From: Mucilaginibacter celer
Lineage (GTDB): Bacteria; Bacteroidota; Bacteroidia; Sphingobacteriales; Sphingobacteriaceae
Length of the DNA stretch: 64,000 bases
NCBI RefSeq assembly: GCF_003576455.2
Contig: NZ_CP032869.1
Span: 2,046,001 to 2,110,000, forward strand
Direction: 5' to 3'
A model generated the notes under the pieces. That model saw only the letters and a list, made by a program, of their open reading frames with translations. It ran no database searches and was not told the origin of the DNA. The translations under genes and the position numbers were made by a program. The stretch's first letter is position 1. Each line of letters starts with the position of its first letter. Shown here in pieces: positions 36,412 through 45,212 of the stretch.

Positions 36412-37391
36412 AACACCGCTTTTTACCTTTCAACGGCTTTTGCTTCCGGGACTGGCGCAAAGCGGAGACAGTTTTTTTTCAGTCGGTAGAAAATATCTGC
36501 ACTTTATATGGTGTGGACAGGCCGGATGTTTCCGGCCTGTCTTTTCCGCAAAACATGATGGTTTGTCATCAGCAGATTGCGGAAAAACTTGAACGAAAAA
36601 AGGGAGTGACCTGCCGGATCATGCAGGACAGTTCCCGCCCTGCAACATTAGCTACTACAAAACGCTTCGATACGGGTTACACGCTTTATTACATTCCGGT
36701 CAATGCCATTGCGCGAATCATGGGCATACCGGAATTAAAGCCTCTTTTTAATTTATTGTGTAACATTTGCGCCTACTTCTATCAGGTCATCAAGATTGAT
36801 TATTACAGAAATTATTGTTACCTGCAATCTACCTATTCGATGATAGAGGACTGGATCAACGACGACGATGAGGGAAAAGGAGAGGCATATCGGGATGAAC
36901 AATTGCAGGAACTCGAAAGAATAAAGAATTTCGGAGACCTGTTTCTGGACATCATTAAAAAGCCGTTCCGCGTCAATACTTTCCATAAAGTATTCATGGC
37001 CTATCTCAGTAGTTCCTGCTGTGATAAAGGTTTCGCCAATCTGGCGATGGAAATTGAAAAAATGGCTGTCGATTATCCCGCACGTTCTATTTATGACAGT
37101 GTTCCCAAAGGATATTATGAGTTTGATGAAACAGGTAATATCCACATTGAACAATATCTTTCCTTTTACTGGAGTGCCAATGATATGTTCCGGGAGGTAT
37201 TTTTTGATATGGTCAATAATGACCTGAACGAAAGCGGTGAACAGATTGAACCAATCGCCGTCCAATGGTTCGACACTCCGCAGCAACAGGAGCTTCTTCT
37301 TTTTGATTATGAACCAAGGCTTTTTGCCCTTATCACTGAATTCATAGATTTTTTAACAGATTACGATTATGACGACAAACATCACGAATAA
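36288..37391 (+). CDS. PRTRC system protein F
   Basis: The 367-codon frame resembles PRTRC protein F, with FLPFNGFCFRDWRKAETVFFQ near its beginning, a central helical region (GIPELKPLFNLLCNICAYFYQ) and an acidic C-terminus. The first roughly 40 codons from the ATG at 36288 overlap the 58-codon gene at 36235 and read like off-frame sequence. The real start may be nearer 36408, where only a CTG is available. It overlaps the E2-like PRTRC B gene by 23 bases, so translation is coupled. Function in the cassette is unknown. Confidence 0.72.
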   Translation: METLSAIQKTIGQTGHAPRNRGGAKPSAQKRPHGFDRYGFLKHRFLPFNGFCFRDWRKAETVFFQSVENICTLYGVDRPDVSGLSFPQNMMVCHQQIAEKLERKKGVTCRIMQDSSRPATLATTKRFDTGYTLYYIPVNAIARIMGIPELKPLFNLLCNICAYFYQVIKIDYYRNYCYLQSTYSMIEDWINDDDEGKGEAYRDEQLQELERIKNFGDLFLDIIKKPFRVNTFHKVFMAYLSSSCCDKGFANLAMEIEKMAVDYPARSIYDSVPKGYYEFDETGNIHIEQYLSFYWSANDMFREVFFDMVNNDLNESGEQIEPIAVQWFDTPQQQELLLFDYEPRLFALITEFIDFLTDYDYDDKHHE

Positions 37392-38109
37392 TATCAGCCA
37401 TACCTACACGCCCTTTAAAGCGCTGCTCATCTATGCTAAAAGCAAGACTGAAGAAGATAACCACTACGGGACAAATGAGGAAATTTATGTAGAAAGTTAT
37501 GACATTTCAAAAAACGGGAGGCCAGTTAATGCACACCCGCTGTCAGCCAAAGAATCTATCCTTTTGGCTGATATTTTAAACAGCGGTCAGGATGCAAAAA
37601 ATACTTTCCTGAAATGCAGGGGCATCATCCCGCCAAATGTACTGTCCATCAATTCTGAAAACGATGGCTATGCCGTTTGGTATACCCCGCCGATGGAACG
37701 GCAACTTTTTTTTGTTGAAAGGCTCGGCATTCCCTCACTTCCTGCCAAAATCCCTGCGATGATATGGAAAGCAGGGAGGGAAAGCCTGCAGATTTTTGCC
37801 GTAAAAGGCTGCCGAAAGCCCCATGTGCAAAGCTTGCTTTACCATGCGCCTTACTTCAATATGCACCCTGACGGACGCGTTTGTATGGGTTCTGTCCGCA
37901 TTAACATCGGACCAGATACCAGCCTCGAAGATTTTATATCACTTTGGGAACGTTACTTTTTCAATAGTTATTTCAGCCATACCATCGACGGCGGGAGTAA
38001 GGTCTCCGTGAATATCGTACAGCTTTGGCAGGAACAGGGGCGAACGTTACAAAAGTTCCCCGAAAATTATTTGGTAAAAACAGGCCTCACACTTCAAAAA
38101 ACACTATAA
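37369..38109 (+). CDS. PRTRC system protein B, E2-like
   Basis: The 246-residue protein matches PRTRC protein B, whose C-terminal half is related to ubiquitin-conjugating E2 enzymes. The E2-like core is visible as a LLYHAPYFNMHPDGRVCMGS segment, with Cys172 after an HPDG turn in the place of the E2 catalytic cysteine. With the ubiquitin-like protein upstream and the ThiF/E1-like protein downstream, it completes a three-part conjugation set. The stop overlaps the next start by one base (TAATG). Confidence 0.8.
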   Translation: MTTNITNNISHTYTPFKALLIYAKSKTEEDNHYGTNEEIYVESYDISKNGRPVNAHPLSAKESILLADILNSGQDAKNTFLKCRGIIPPNVLSINSENDGYAVWYTPPMERQLFFVERLGIPSLPAKIPAMIWKAGRESLQIFAVKGCRKPHVQSLLYHAPYFNMHPDGRVCMGSVRINIGPDTSLEDFISLWERYFFNSYFSHTIDGGSKVSVNIVQLWQEQGRTLQKFPENYLVKTGLTLQKTL

Positions 38110-38933
38110 TGAAAAAGAATACCACCATTACCCCAAAAATCCCGGTACATATTGTTGACCAGGAATTATTACAGCCATTAAACCCGGTTATGGTTAACCT
38201 GATCGGCGCGGGCGGAACCGGAAGCCACGTATTAACAGGTTTGATGAGGCTAAGCTTCATGCTGAATGAGTTAGGCCATCCGGGGTTGCATGTCCGGTTG
38301 TTTGACGATGACATCATTGAACATAACAACAGGTTGCGCATGCTATTTAACGATACAGAAGTGGGGCTGCACAAATCTGTCGTCCTGATCAACAGGATCA
38401 ACCGGGCGTTTGGTCTGAACTGGAAAGCTGTGACCGAAAAGTTTGACAATCTACTAATCAAAGAGCTTCCCGAAATGGCGATGGCTGCCATCACCATTAC
38501 CGCCGTAGATTCGGTAAACGCGCGATTTGAAATTGCTGCTATTCTGGGCATGGTACACAAATACGCTTCCTATTCCCGGAACAAGCCAAGATATTGGCTG
38601 GATTTCGGCAACAGCAGTGATTCGGGACAGGTGATCCTGTCGACCATAGGCGAGATCAAACAACCTGAATCGGAAAAATATGAAACCCGAAGCGTTTTGC
38701 GAATGGTAACAGATGAGTTTCCTGAACTTTTAAAAGCGGGAGAAGAAAAAGATGCGGGACATAATTGTTCTACGGCTTCTGCATTGGAAGAGCAGGATTT
38801 ATTCATTAATGCCTCACTGGCTTACCCCGGTGTGGAAATTTTAAACAGGATGTTCCGGGAAGGGATGGTGTTCGACCGCGGATTCTTTTATAACCTCAAA
38901 GCCCACCGGATGCAGCCCCTCAAAGTGGCCTAA
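38109..38933 (+). CDS. PRTRC ThiF-family (E1-like) protein
   Basis: The 274-residue protein has the nucleotide-binding GAGGTG motif (residues 33-38) of the ThiF/E1 superfamily. It also has the LFDDDIIEHNNRLRMLF region with the conserved Asp and Asn/Arg positions of adenylating enzymes, and a later AGHNCSTAS motif with Cys220, which could be the thioester cysteine. It should adenylate the C-terminus of the ubiquitin-like partner. Shorter than canonical E1 proteins, as PRTRC members are. No JAB-type deconjugase (PRTRC A) follows it. Confidence 0.85.
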   Translation: MKKNTTITPKIPVHIVDQELLQPLNPVMVNLIGAGGTGSHVLTGLMRLSFMLNELGHPGLHVRLFDDDIIEHNNRLRMLFNDTEVGLHKSVVLINRINRAFGLNWKAVTEKFDNLLIKELPEMAMAAITITAVDSVNARFEIAAILGMVHKYASYSRNKPRYWLDFGNSSDSGQVILSTIGEIKQPESEKYETRSVLRMVTDEFPELLKAGEEKDAGHNCSTASALEEQDLFINASLAYPGVEILNRMFREGMVFDRGFFYNLKAHRMQPLKVA

Positions 38934-38944
38934 TACTCAGCGCA

Positions 38945-39157
38945 ATGGAAATAATGGATTTATATGGCAAAAAGATTAAAATTATTGACCTGCAATTGGC
39001 AATTTTACAGGCTGACGATTTCCGCCATTATCAGCTGAACGGCTCGGATAAGGCGGAGTACAACCGTCAGCAACAGGCTTACTGGGAAGATATTTATATT
39101 AAATTAATGCTGTTGGAGCAGCAACAGGATAACCACGAAACAGAGAAACTCGACTGA
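38945..39157 (+). CDS. Small helical protein of the PRTRC operon
   Basis: The 70-residue product is rich in Leu, Gln, Asp and Lys, with a helical central and C-terminal part (YWEDIYIKLMLLEQQQDN). It starts 11 bases after the ThiF-like gene and stops 5 bases before the macro-domain gene, so it is part of the same transcript. No domain was recognised. Confidence 0.6.
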   Translation: MEIMDLYGKKIKIIDLQLAILQADDFRHYQLNGSDKAEYNRQQQAYWEDIYIKLMLLEQQQDNHETEKLD

Positions 39158-39162
39158 CAAGA

Positions 39163-39615
39163 ATGATAACTTATAAAAAAGGAGACCTGCTGACTGATGA
39201 GGCGTTTGCACTGGTCAATACGGTTAATACAGTTGGTGCCATGGGCAAGGGCATCGCCCTCGCCTTTAAAAAGGCTTTTCCGGATAATTACCTGCGGTAC
39301 CGTACTGCATGTCTTGCCGGAAACGTGCGCGTGGGTGAGTTATTTGTTGTGCCTGACAGCACCTTACTCATGGGGCAACGCCTCATTATTAACTTCCCCA
39401 CCAAAAAGGATTGGCGCGACCCTTCGGAATATGAATACGTGACAATGGGACTAACCAAACTCCGGGCATTCATTCAGGACAACAAAATCACAAGCCTGGC
39501 CATGCCGGCATTGGGCTGCGGTAATGGTGGTTTGAATTGGGATAAGGTCAAACCAATGATCGTAGAGGCGCTGCGTGGCTTGGATTGCGAGATCGCCGTA
39601 TACGAACCGGCCTGA
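39163..39615 (+). CDS. Macro-domain protein, DarG-like
   Basis: The 150-residue protein is a single macro domain: KKGDLLTDEAFALVNTVNTV, then the loop GAMGKGIALAFKKAFP (about 27-42), INFPTKKDW (about 77-85) and MPALGCGNGGLNW (about 111-123). The NTVG-x-MGKGIA form is that of DarG and related macro domains that remove ADP-ribose from nucleic acid or protein. No DarT-type ADP-ribosyltransferase gene is adjacent, so it is not an evident toxin-antitoxin pair. It may reverse ADP-ribosylation aimed at the element or bind an ADP-ribose-like ligand. Confidence 0.85.
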   Translation: MITYKKGDLLTDEAFALVNTVNTVGAMGKGIALAFKKAFPDNYLRYRTACLAGNVRVGELFVVPDSTLLMGQRLIINFPTKKDWRDPSEYEYVTMGLTKLRAFIQDNKITSLAMPALGCGNGGLNWDKVKPMIVEALRGLDCEIAVYEPA

Positions 39616-39682
39616 AAAATTCCGGCCGGAAGCCAATGCTCCTTTCATCCGCAACAGGCTCCCGGCGTGTTCGGTTGCCTGA

Positions 39683-39730
39683 ATTCAGCTAAAACAATAC
39701 CCGCATTCGCCAGTCTCGTTTTAGCTGAAT
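39683..39730. repeat. 13-base perfect inverted repeat between convergent genes
   Basis: The arms ATTCAGCTAAAAC (39683-39695) and GTTTTAGCTGAAT (39718-39730) are perfect complements around a 22-base loop. The repeat lies between the stop of the macro-domain gene and the stop of the convergent gene at 39801. A two-way terminator is the simplest reading, although no long T-run follows either arm. Confidence 0.5.
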
Positions 39731-39800
39731 ACAGCCGTAGTATTTTATTGTGTTTGGCTTTCAATTGGGTTGCTTAAACGGGCGGTTATAATCTGGAATT

Positions 39801-40538
39801 TTAATGTTGTTCAGGAGCATTTAAAATTTCTGCTGTTTTCAGGAGGTAACGGAATAATTGATATTCCAATTTGAAGTTCAACCTGGTCAACAGGTAGTCG
39901 CACCGCATATTGAGTATATTTTCTTCATAGAGCGTTTCTTTGCTTTTATGGATATTGTGTTCTTTAAACATAGATATCATAAGCATGTCACCATCAACTT
40001 CTGATACTAATTTCCTGATGTCAGACTCTGAATCGCATCCGGGTGTGCTGAGCCTGAGTTCGCGGAATGTCTCAAAGGGAAATAGATTCAAAGCAAATTC
40101 TTTGACCAGTTGCTCTCCAATTGTGTCAACAGTTTCGTGGCGGTGTTCGGGTACCGATCTTATCATTTCGGTTATACAAAATACATAGCTGATAAAGGCC
40201 GGGAAGCTGCCTTTCCATCTTGGCTGCCACCATGCCGGGGTAAAAAGATTGTGTATTTCCGGAGCGTCAGTCTTTTCTACCCTGCTGTGAATGTCGGTTA
40301 TCGCAAAAATGGCGGGCATAACTTTAGGAGATCCTTGTTCAACCGAAAACGCCATCAGCGTTGGGATACAAAATAATCCGCCGGTAGCACCAATAACACC
40401 CGCGATGGCCTTGAATTCGTCAATGTCATCTGTCCGGCGAAGTTCTTCCAGAAGATATAGTTCCTGTTCGCCGTTGTTCCCCTGGTAGCCATCCTTCAGC
40501 ATCCGGAGCATGGTGAGATATATCTTCTGGTCTGACAT
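39801..40538 (-). CDS. Hypothetical helical-repeat protein
   Basis: The 245-residue product begins with helices (YLTMLRMLKDGYQGNNGEQ, LYLLEELRRTDDIDEFKAI) followed by a G/A-rich segment, in a pattern reminiscent of HEAT-like or immunity-type proteins (SUKH or Imm). No catalytic motif is visible, and there is no signal peptide. It is transcribed away from the KAP NTPase pair and converges on the macro-domain gene. A role as an immunity or accessory protein in the island is only a guess from position. Confidence 0.5.
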   Translation of the reverse strand: MSDQKIYLTMLRMLKDGYQGNNGEQELYLLEELRRTDDIDEFKAIAGVIGATGGLFCIPTLMAFSVEQGSPKVMPAIFAITDIHSRVEKTDAPEIHNLFTPAWWQPRWKGSFPAFISYVFCITEMIRSVPEHRHETVDTIGEQLVKEFALNLFPFETFRELRLSTPGCDSESDIRKLVSEVDGDMLMISMFKEHNIHKSKETLYEENILNMRCDYLLTRLNFKLEYQLFRYLLKTAEILNAPEQH

Positions 40539-40943
40539 AAGTTATCTCCCTAAAGTTAAAGAAACATCCATTAAAAATGAATTCGAATTGGTTCTTGACG
40601 CGAAATCATTGGTAAGAAAATCAAACAATAGCGTACCTGTACCATATTTCTATTATTTTTATGAATAACTATAATATTAGATAATATGTTTGCTTACATT
40701 TAAATCCTAAAACCATATTTCATTTCAATGAGTGCCTATAGATTTCACTGGTCATCTTTAAAAAGATTCTACAATACGCCCGCAATATTAACGGGGGTTT
40801 AAATATTAGGTGCTATGTGGCCTGAGCTCCTGTCTGTGCATCCAACGCACCACGCCGATACGTTGAAATATCATTCACAAATAAAGAATTGAACGGAATA
40901 TCCCTTTTTAATTATAAATCGGGATAGTACTAAACCACTGTAG
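40539..40943. other. Divergent promoter region ahead of the KAP NTPase pair
   Basis: This 405-base stretch lies between divergent genes at 39801-40538 (minus) and 40944 (plus). It is A/T-rich in its first half. No frame, strong hairpin or clear promoter boxes were recognised, but both promoters should be here. Confidence 0.35.
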
Positions 40944-43478
40944 ATGTTATCTAAAACTTTTTTAAAGACTAATTTATCGCGGATCCTTCTTGTTTTTTGT
41001 TTTACGGCATTCTTACTTTTCTTCATCCGGCCAATCAATGGCTGGCTCACAGGATTCCTGGTTACACCTTTGCTCTCCGGATTCGAAAGCAATGTTTTTA
41101 ACGAACTTATTCTGATAGCCTTAATGGGAACGGCAGCTACATGGCTAACATTATTCGGGGACAAAATACTGCTGAGGAACCTGGCACTGATTGTTCTTGT
41201 ATTTTATGCTTTGCAGCTAAGTCAACATAGCTGGATCTATTTCAGAGTGAGCTTTTTCCCAGCGATACGGGACTGGGATGTGGTTGCACTGGGACTTATC
41301 ATTCCTGCTGCCACCAGCTTTTTTCGAAGGATGCCAGGCCCCAGCACAGTGAACTCCGTTGAAGGTTTTAATGAAGATTTACCGATCCAATCGAAAGAGC
41401 ATGATTTCTTCGGTCGCAACGTAATGGCGGGCGAGATTGCCAGGAAAATCATCTATACCAATAATACCCGCTCGTTTGCCATAGGTATCCTTGGAGAATA
41501 CGGCAGCGGTAAGACTTCCTTCCTTAATTTAATAAAATGTCATTTGGATGCAGGCAAGACTGAGGTGATTGATTTTAATCCATGGAGTTCGGAAGGAGCG
41601 GGAAATATCCATAAGGATTTTTTCGATGTTCTTGCCAGGAGATTGTACGCACTCAACCCGAAGATTTCAGCCATGGTCTTGGATTATTCAAGAAAACTGA
41701 GCAGGGTGGACAGCTCGTACGACAAATTCGTGCGTCAGGTTAGTTTTGCCAAAAGCCTTTTTCAAAGTTATAGCCACAATGATGATTTTGATCTGATCAG
41801 CAAGCTTTTGTTCGACTCCGGAAAAAAAATTATTATCGTCATTGATGACCTTGACCGTTTGTACCACGAGGAAGTGATGGAGGTGCTTCGGCTGATAAGG
41901 AATACAGCCAGCTTCAATAATGTTTTTTACCTGGTGGCCTATGACCGGAGGTACATCGAAGAAGCGGTGAAGTCAATGAACGCTCAGGTGCGGAGCAGCT
42001 TCCTCGACAAGATATTTCAGCTGGAAATTCCTTTGCCCAAAAGGGAAGAAGATGATCTCCTCCGTATCCTTGAGAATCACCTGGGGACTTTCGTAAACGA
42101 AAATGATATGAAGGCTTATCAGGAACACATCGTTCAGACGGGATTCACCGACCCTTATGAATTTAACTTCCGGCAAATCTTCCGGCAATCGCGCGATGTG
42201 TTGAAGTTTGTTAATACATTCAAACTGGCCTATCATTTCGTGGGAACGGAGGTCTTGTTTGAAAGTCTTTTTGTCCTTGAATTGCTTGAATTCAGGTTCC
42301 CGGATATTTATGACAGGTTATTTGAGCGCAGAGAAGACTTCGTTCGCGCTGTACCGAGGAGATCTCAGCATGAGGAATTTTATGAGTTAAAGACCTACAG
42401 GGAAGACAAAGAGGACCTGCCGCTGATCAGCCGTACCCTGACTGAAGAAAAAATGTTCGGTGAGGATGAGATCTCCCTGATAACGGCCCTGCTGAAACAT
42501 ATGTTCTTTAGGTTCAACCGCTTTGTTGATTCCAAAAATGCGATTATTTACCCGGCATGCTTTGATCGCTATTTCCGGTACAGGCTTGCTGTTAACGATC
42601 TTTCAGAGGAGCGTTTCCGGATGGCCTGGGCATCAGGTGCCGATGCATTGAAGAGTTTAATAGCAGAATGCGCAGACGAAGATCTGCTGAGCCAGTTGTC
42701 CGGCAGGCTCTTTCAGCAAAAGACAGGCAATCGCCAGGCATTTGAGCTAAAAATCCGTTCGCTGTTTTATTTGGGAGCGAGCTACGTCAGGCAGAAAGAT
42801 AAAAGAAGTTTTGATTATGGTGCATTCACTGACCTCATCTACAACTACAATGGCAGCATTGATAACAAGTATTACAAGAACATTACCAATGGTTTTGCGG
42901 GGTTCCTGACCACTGAGTTTGAGGCGGCGGAAGTACCCTATGTTTTTCCTGCCGAAGTTATCCATCTTCTCAAAAGAGAGGGGAAAGTTACGGGCATTGC
43001 GGCAGAAACCCTCACTCGCCTGCAAATGAAATACATTCAAAAATATTTCGAGACCAGGGGCATGACTAAAGAAGGGGTGTGGATGCTTTGGGGCATCCGG
43101 CAACGGATATCGCCGCCGGTGCCGGAAAGAACGCCAGCAGGACCCGATCGCTTCCTGTTTGAAACGCCTCTTATTCCGATCGTAAAAGAAGCGCTCAAAA
43201 AAAATGACCCCACAGAATTTCTTAAGACGGCTATCAATGCTGATTTGCGTAACAGATCTGACTGCGGTATTCACCCTGAATTATGGCAATTGTTTGATAG
43301 TCCCGCGGAATTCAGAAACATCGTAGCGGATAATGAAATGCTGGTCCCGGCTGTAAAAACGGAGTTCCTGGAATTTTTCGACCGGCTCGCACTACAGGAA
43401 TTTTATGGATTGGTCTCATTCGAATTCAAAACGGTGCTCAAGCCCGCGCCGGCGATCGGGGGTGAGGAGGATGACTAA
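40944..43478 (+). CDS. KAP-family P-loop NTPase with N-terminal membrane helices
   Basis: The 844-residue protein begins with three to four transmembrane helices (to about residue 125), followed by the KAP NTPase domain. Walker A is GEYGSGKTS (184-192), the FNPWSSEG segment after it is typical of KAP proteins, and Walker B is VIDDLDRL with Asp301/Asp302. The region FYLVAYDRRYIEEAV follows. The C-terminal 400 residues are helical and unrecognised. KAP NTPases often insert their membrane helices inside the P-loop domain. Here they precede it. The next gene, 51 bases downstream, is a second KAP-like NTPase. Some KAP proteins act in phage exclusion, so a defence role is plausible. Confidence 0.85.
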   Translation: MLSKTFLKTNLSRILLVFCFTAFLLFFIRPINGWLTGFLVTPLLSGFESNVFNELILIALMGTAATWLTLFGDKILLRNLALIVLVFYALQLSQHSWIYFRVSFFPAIRDWDVVALGLIIPAATSFFRRMPGPSTVNSVEGFNEDLPIQSKEHDFFGRNVMAGEIARKIIYTNNTRSFAIGILGEYGSGKTSFLNLIKCHLDAGKTEVIDFNPWSSEGAGNIHKDFFDVLARRLYALNPKISAMVLDYSRKLSRVDSSYDKFVRQVSFAKSLFQSYSHNDDFDLISKLLFDSGKKIIIVIDDLDRLYHEEVMEVLRLIRNTASFNNVFYLVAYDRRYIEEAVKSMNAQVRSSFLDKIFQLEIPLPKREEDDLLRILENHLGTFVNENDMKAYQEHIVQTGFTDPYEFNFRQIFRQSRDVLKFVNTFKLAYHFVGTEVLFESLFVLELLEFRFPDIYDRLFERREDFVRAVPRRSQHEEFYELKTYREDKEDLPLISRTLTEEKMFGEDEISLITALLKHMFFRFNRFVDSKNAIIYPACFDRYFRYRLAVNDLSEERFRMAWASGADALKSLIAECADEDLLSQLSGRLFQQKTGNRQAFELKIRSLFYLGASYVRQKDKRSFDYGAFTDLIYNYNGSIDNKYYKNITNGFAGFLTTEFEAAEVPYVFPAEVIHLLKREGKVTGIAAETLTRLQMKYIQKYFETRGMTKEGVWMLWGIRQRISPPVPERTPAGPDRFLFETPLIPIVKEALKKNDPTEFLKTAINADLRNRSDCGIHPELWQLFDSPAEFRNIVADNEMLVPAVKTEFLEFFDRLALQEFYGLVSFEFKTVLKPAPAIGGEEDD

Positions 43479-43529
43479 GCGTTAAATCCACTGATTATTT
43501 TGAGAATATTTAACATAGATAATGACAAT

Positions 43530-45113
43530 ATGAATAAACCAGAAATACAATATATTCCGACCCCGACGCTTACCGGACTTTTTGATACCCATATCAACGA
43601 AAGCTTCAACGACCGTATCTTGTTTTCAGGTCCCTTTGGCGCTGGAAAATCAACATTCATCAAAAACTATTTCGAATCTCGGGAGGAATTTGTAGTCCTT
43701 AAGCTATATCCGGTACATTATTCGATTGCAGGTAACCAGGATGTTTTTGAACTGATCAAGTATGATTTGATCTATGAACTGCTGAGGTCTTATGGTAAGG
43801 ATGTCAGGCTTAACAGCGAACAGTATTCTATGTTGCTGATCAGCCAGATGTTTTGGATGCACCAGTTGAAGCTAAGCACACCTTTGAAGCTTATGCTGAA
43901 AGCAAAAGAAGCTTTGTCTCCGGGGGAGCCGGTCAGCGGGACGGATATTCTTGACGACCTGGGAAAGATCGCCGGTGAGTTTAAAGATTACCGGGCGGCC
44001 GTTTCGCCGGACGAATTGAAACAACTGAATCATTTTGTCGGGACTTTTAAACGAAAAAGCGGGCATATTCATGAATCTGATGAGATCACGGATCTGATCA
44101 CATCGATGCTGGAGAGAGTTGTCGAGGCAAAGAGTAAAACCGTAATGGGTAAAGAGGTGAAGAGTGTCTTACTGATCGATGACCTTGATCGCCTCGACCC
44201 GGAGCACGTATTCAGGTTGTTTAATATTTTTTCGGCCCATTATGACGAACTGACGGATACCAACAAGTTTGGATTTGATAAGATCATATTCGTTTGCGAC
44301 GTGAATAATGTCAGGCAAATGTTCAGCCATCGTTATGGGATAAGTGCTGAATTCAATGGCTATATCGACAAATTCTATTCATCGGGGATTTTTCGTTTCA
44401 ACATGAAACAGTACCTCAAAGACTCTTTGAAGAATATTTTTCATGATAAGCAGGCCCTTAGGGAGTATAGTGACGGAAAACTCGCCAAGGAGTTCACAGA
44501 AAAGTATAGTCTTTCGTCACGTGATGGCTTCTTTGACTTCATGTCTTACATCTTTGAAAGACTTATCGATAAAAATCTCATACAGATTAGAAATTTTCAG
44601 CGTTTCCGCTATTTTACATTGCCCAATAAAAAGATTACGGTCGACAATAACCGAACACATATAATCTACCATCCGCTGTTGGTATTCCTCTGTAATGCCG
44701 AACGCTTTTTTGCCAGCCCAGCCGACCTGGAGGACGCTTTAACTGTCCTATCGGAGACGTATGACGCTAACTACACCGAATTGAGTGATACGCAAAAGGA
44801 TGAAAGCGACACTGAAGCTCATTACGTCATCCAATATTCGCTACCCTTCATTTTGCCATCCAAAAAGATATTTGGCAGGCATAGGTACGAAAAGGATAAG
44901 GAGTTTTCCGAGGTTTTGCAAAATGAAAACGGGGCAACCATCCGTGTGTTTTTTGAGGTTCACCGGAACTTTACTTTCGATTACAATTATTTGAGCTATA
45001 ATCGAATGTCGATGCGCAACGATATGCCTGACCAGGCTTCACCTGCCAATCCGAATCCCTTCTGGTTCTTGTTATTGGCATACCGGAACGTCAGAAAAAA
45101 GGAATTGCTATAA
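43530..45113 (+). CDS. Second KAP-like P-loop NTPase (cytoplasmic)
   Basis: From the ATG at 43530 the product is 527 residues; a TTG at 43500 is a weaker start. Walker A is GPFGAGKST (34-42) and Walker B is VLLIDDLDRLDP with Asp217/Asp218, followed by KIIFVCDVNNVRQMFSHRYG, a sensor-like strand as in KAP proteins. No transmembrane helix is seen. It pairs with the membrane-bound KAP protein just upstream, and the two may form one assembly. Its stop lies 99 bases from that of the convergent nuclease pair. Confidence 0.82.
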   Translation: MNKPEIQYIPTPTLTGLFDTHINESFNDRILFSGPFGAGKSTFIKNYFESREEFVVLKLYPVHYSIAGNQDVFELIKYDLIYELLRSYGKDVRLNSEQYSMLLISQMFWMHQLKLSTPLKLMLKAKEALSPGEPVSGTDILDDLGKIAGEFKDYRAAVSPDELKQLNHFVGTFKRKSGHIHESDEITDLITSMLERVVEAKSKTVMGKEVKSVLLIDDLDRLDPEHVFRLFNIFSAHYDELTDTNKFGFDKIIFVCDVNNVRQMFSHRYGISAEFNGYIDKFYSSGIFRFNMKQYLKDSLKNIFHDKQALREYSDGKLAKEFTEKYSLSSRDGFFDFMSYIFERLIDKNLIQIRNFQRFRYFTLPNKKITVDNNRTHIIYHPLLVFLCNAERFFASPADLEDALTVLSETYDANYTELSDTQKDESDTEAHYVIQYSLPFILPSKKIFGRHRYEKDKEFSEVLQNENGATIRVFFEVHRNFTFDYNYLSYNRMSMRNDMPDQASPANPNPFWFLLLAYRNVRKKELL

Positions 45114-45212
45114 ATTAGCGCTCATTTTTTGTTTGGGATTCACTCAAATAGAAGCTGTTATTACTTTGTTTATTGTGTGGTATCGGTTAACCGGAGGCAT
45201 TCTTTGTTTGGT

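Noticed and set aside
39163..39615. DarTG toxin-antitoxin pair
   Set aside because: Only a macro-domain gene is present; no DarT-type gene was found next to it.
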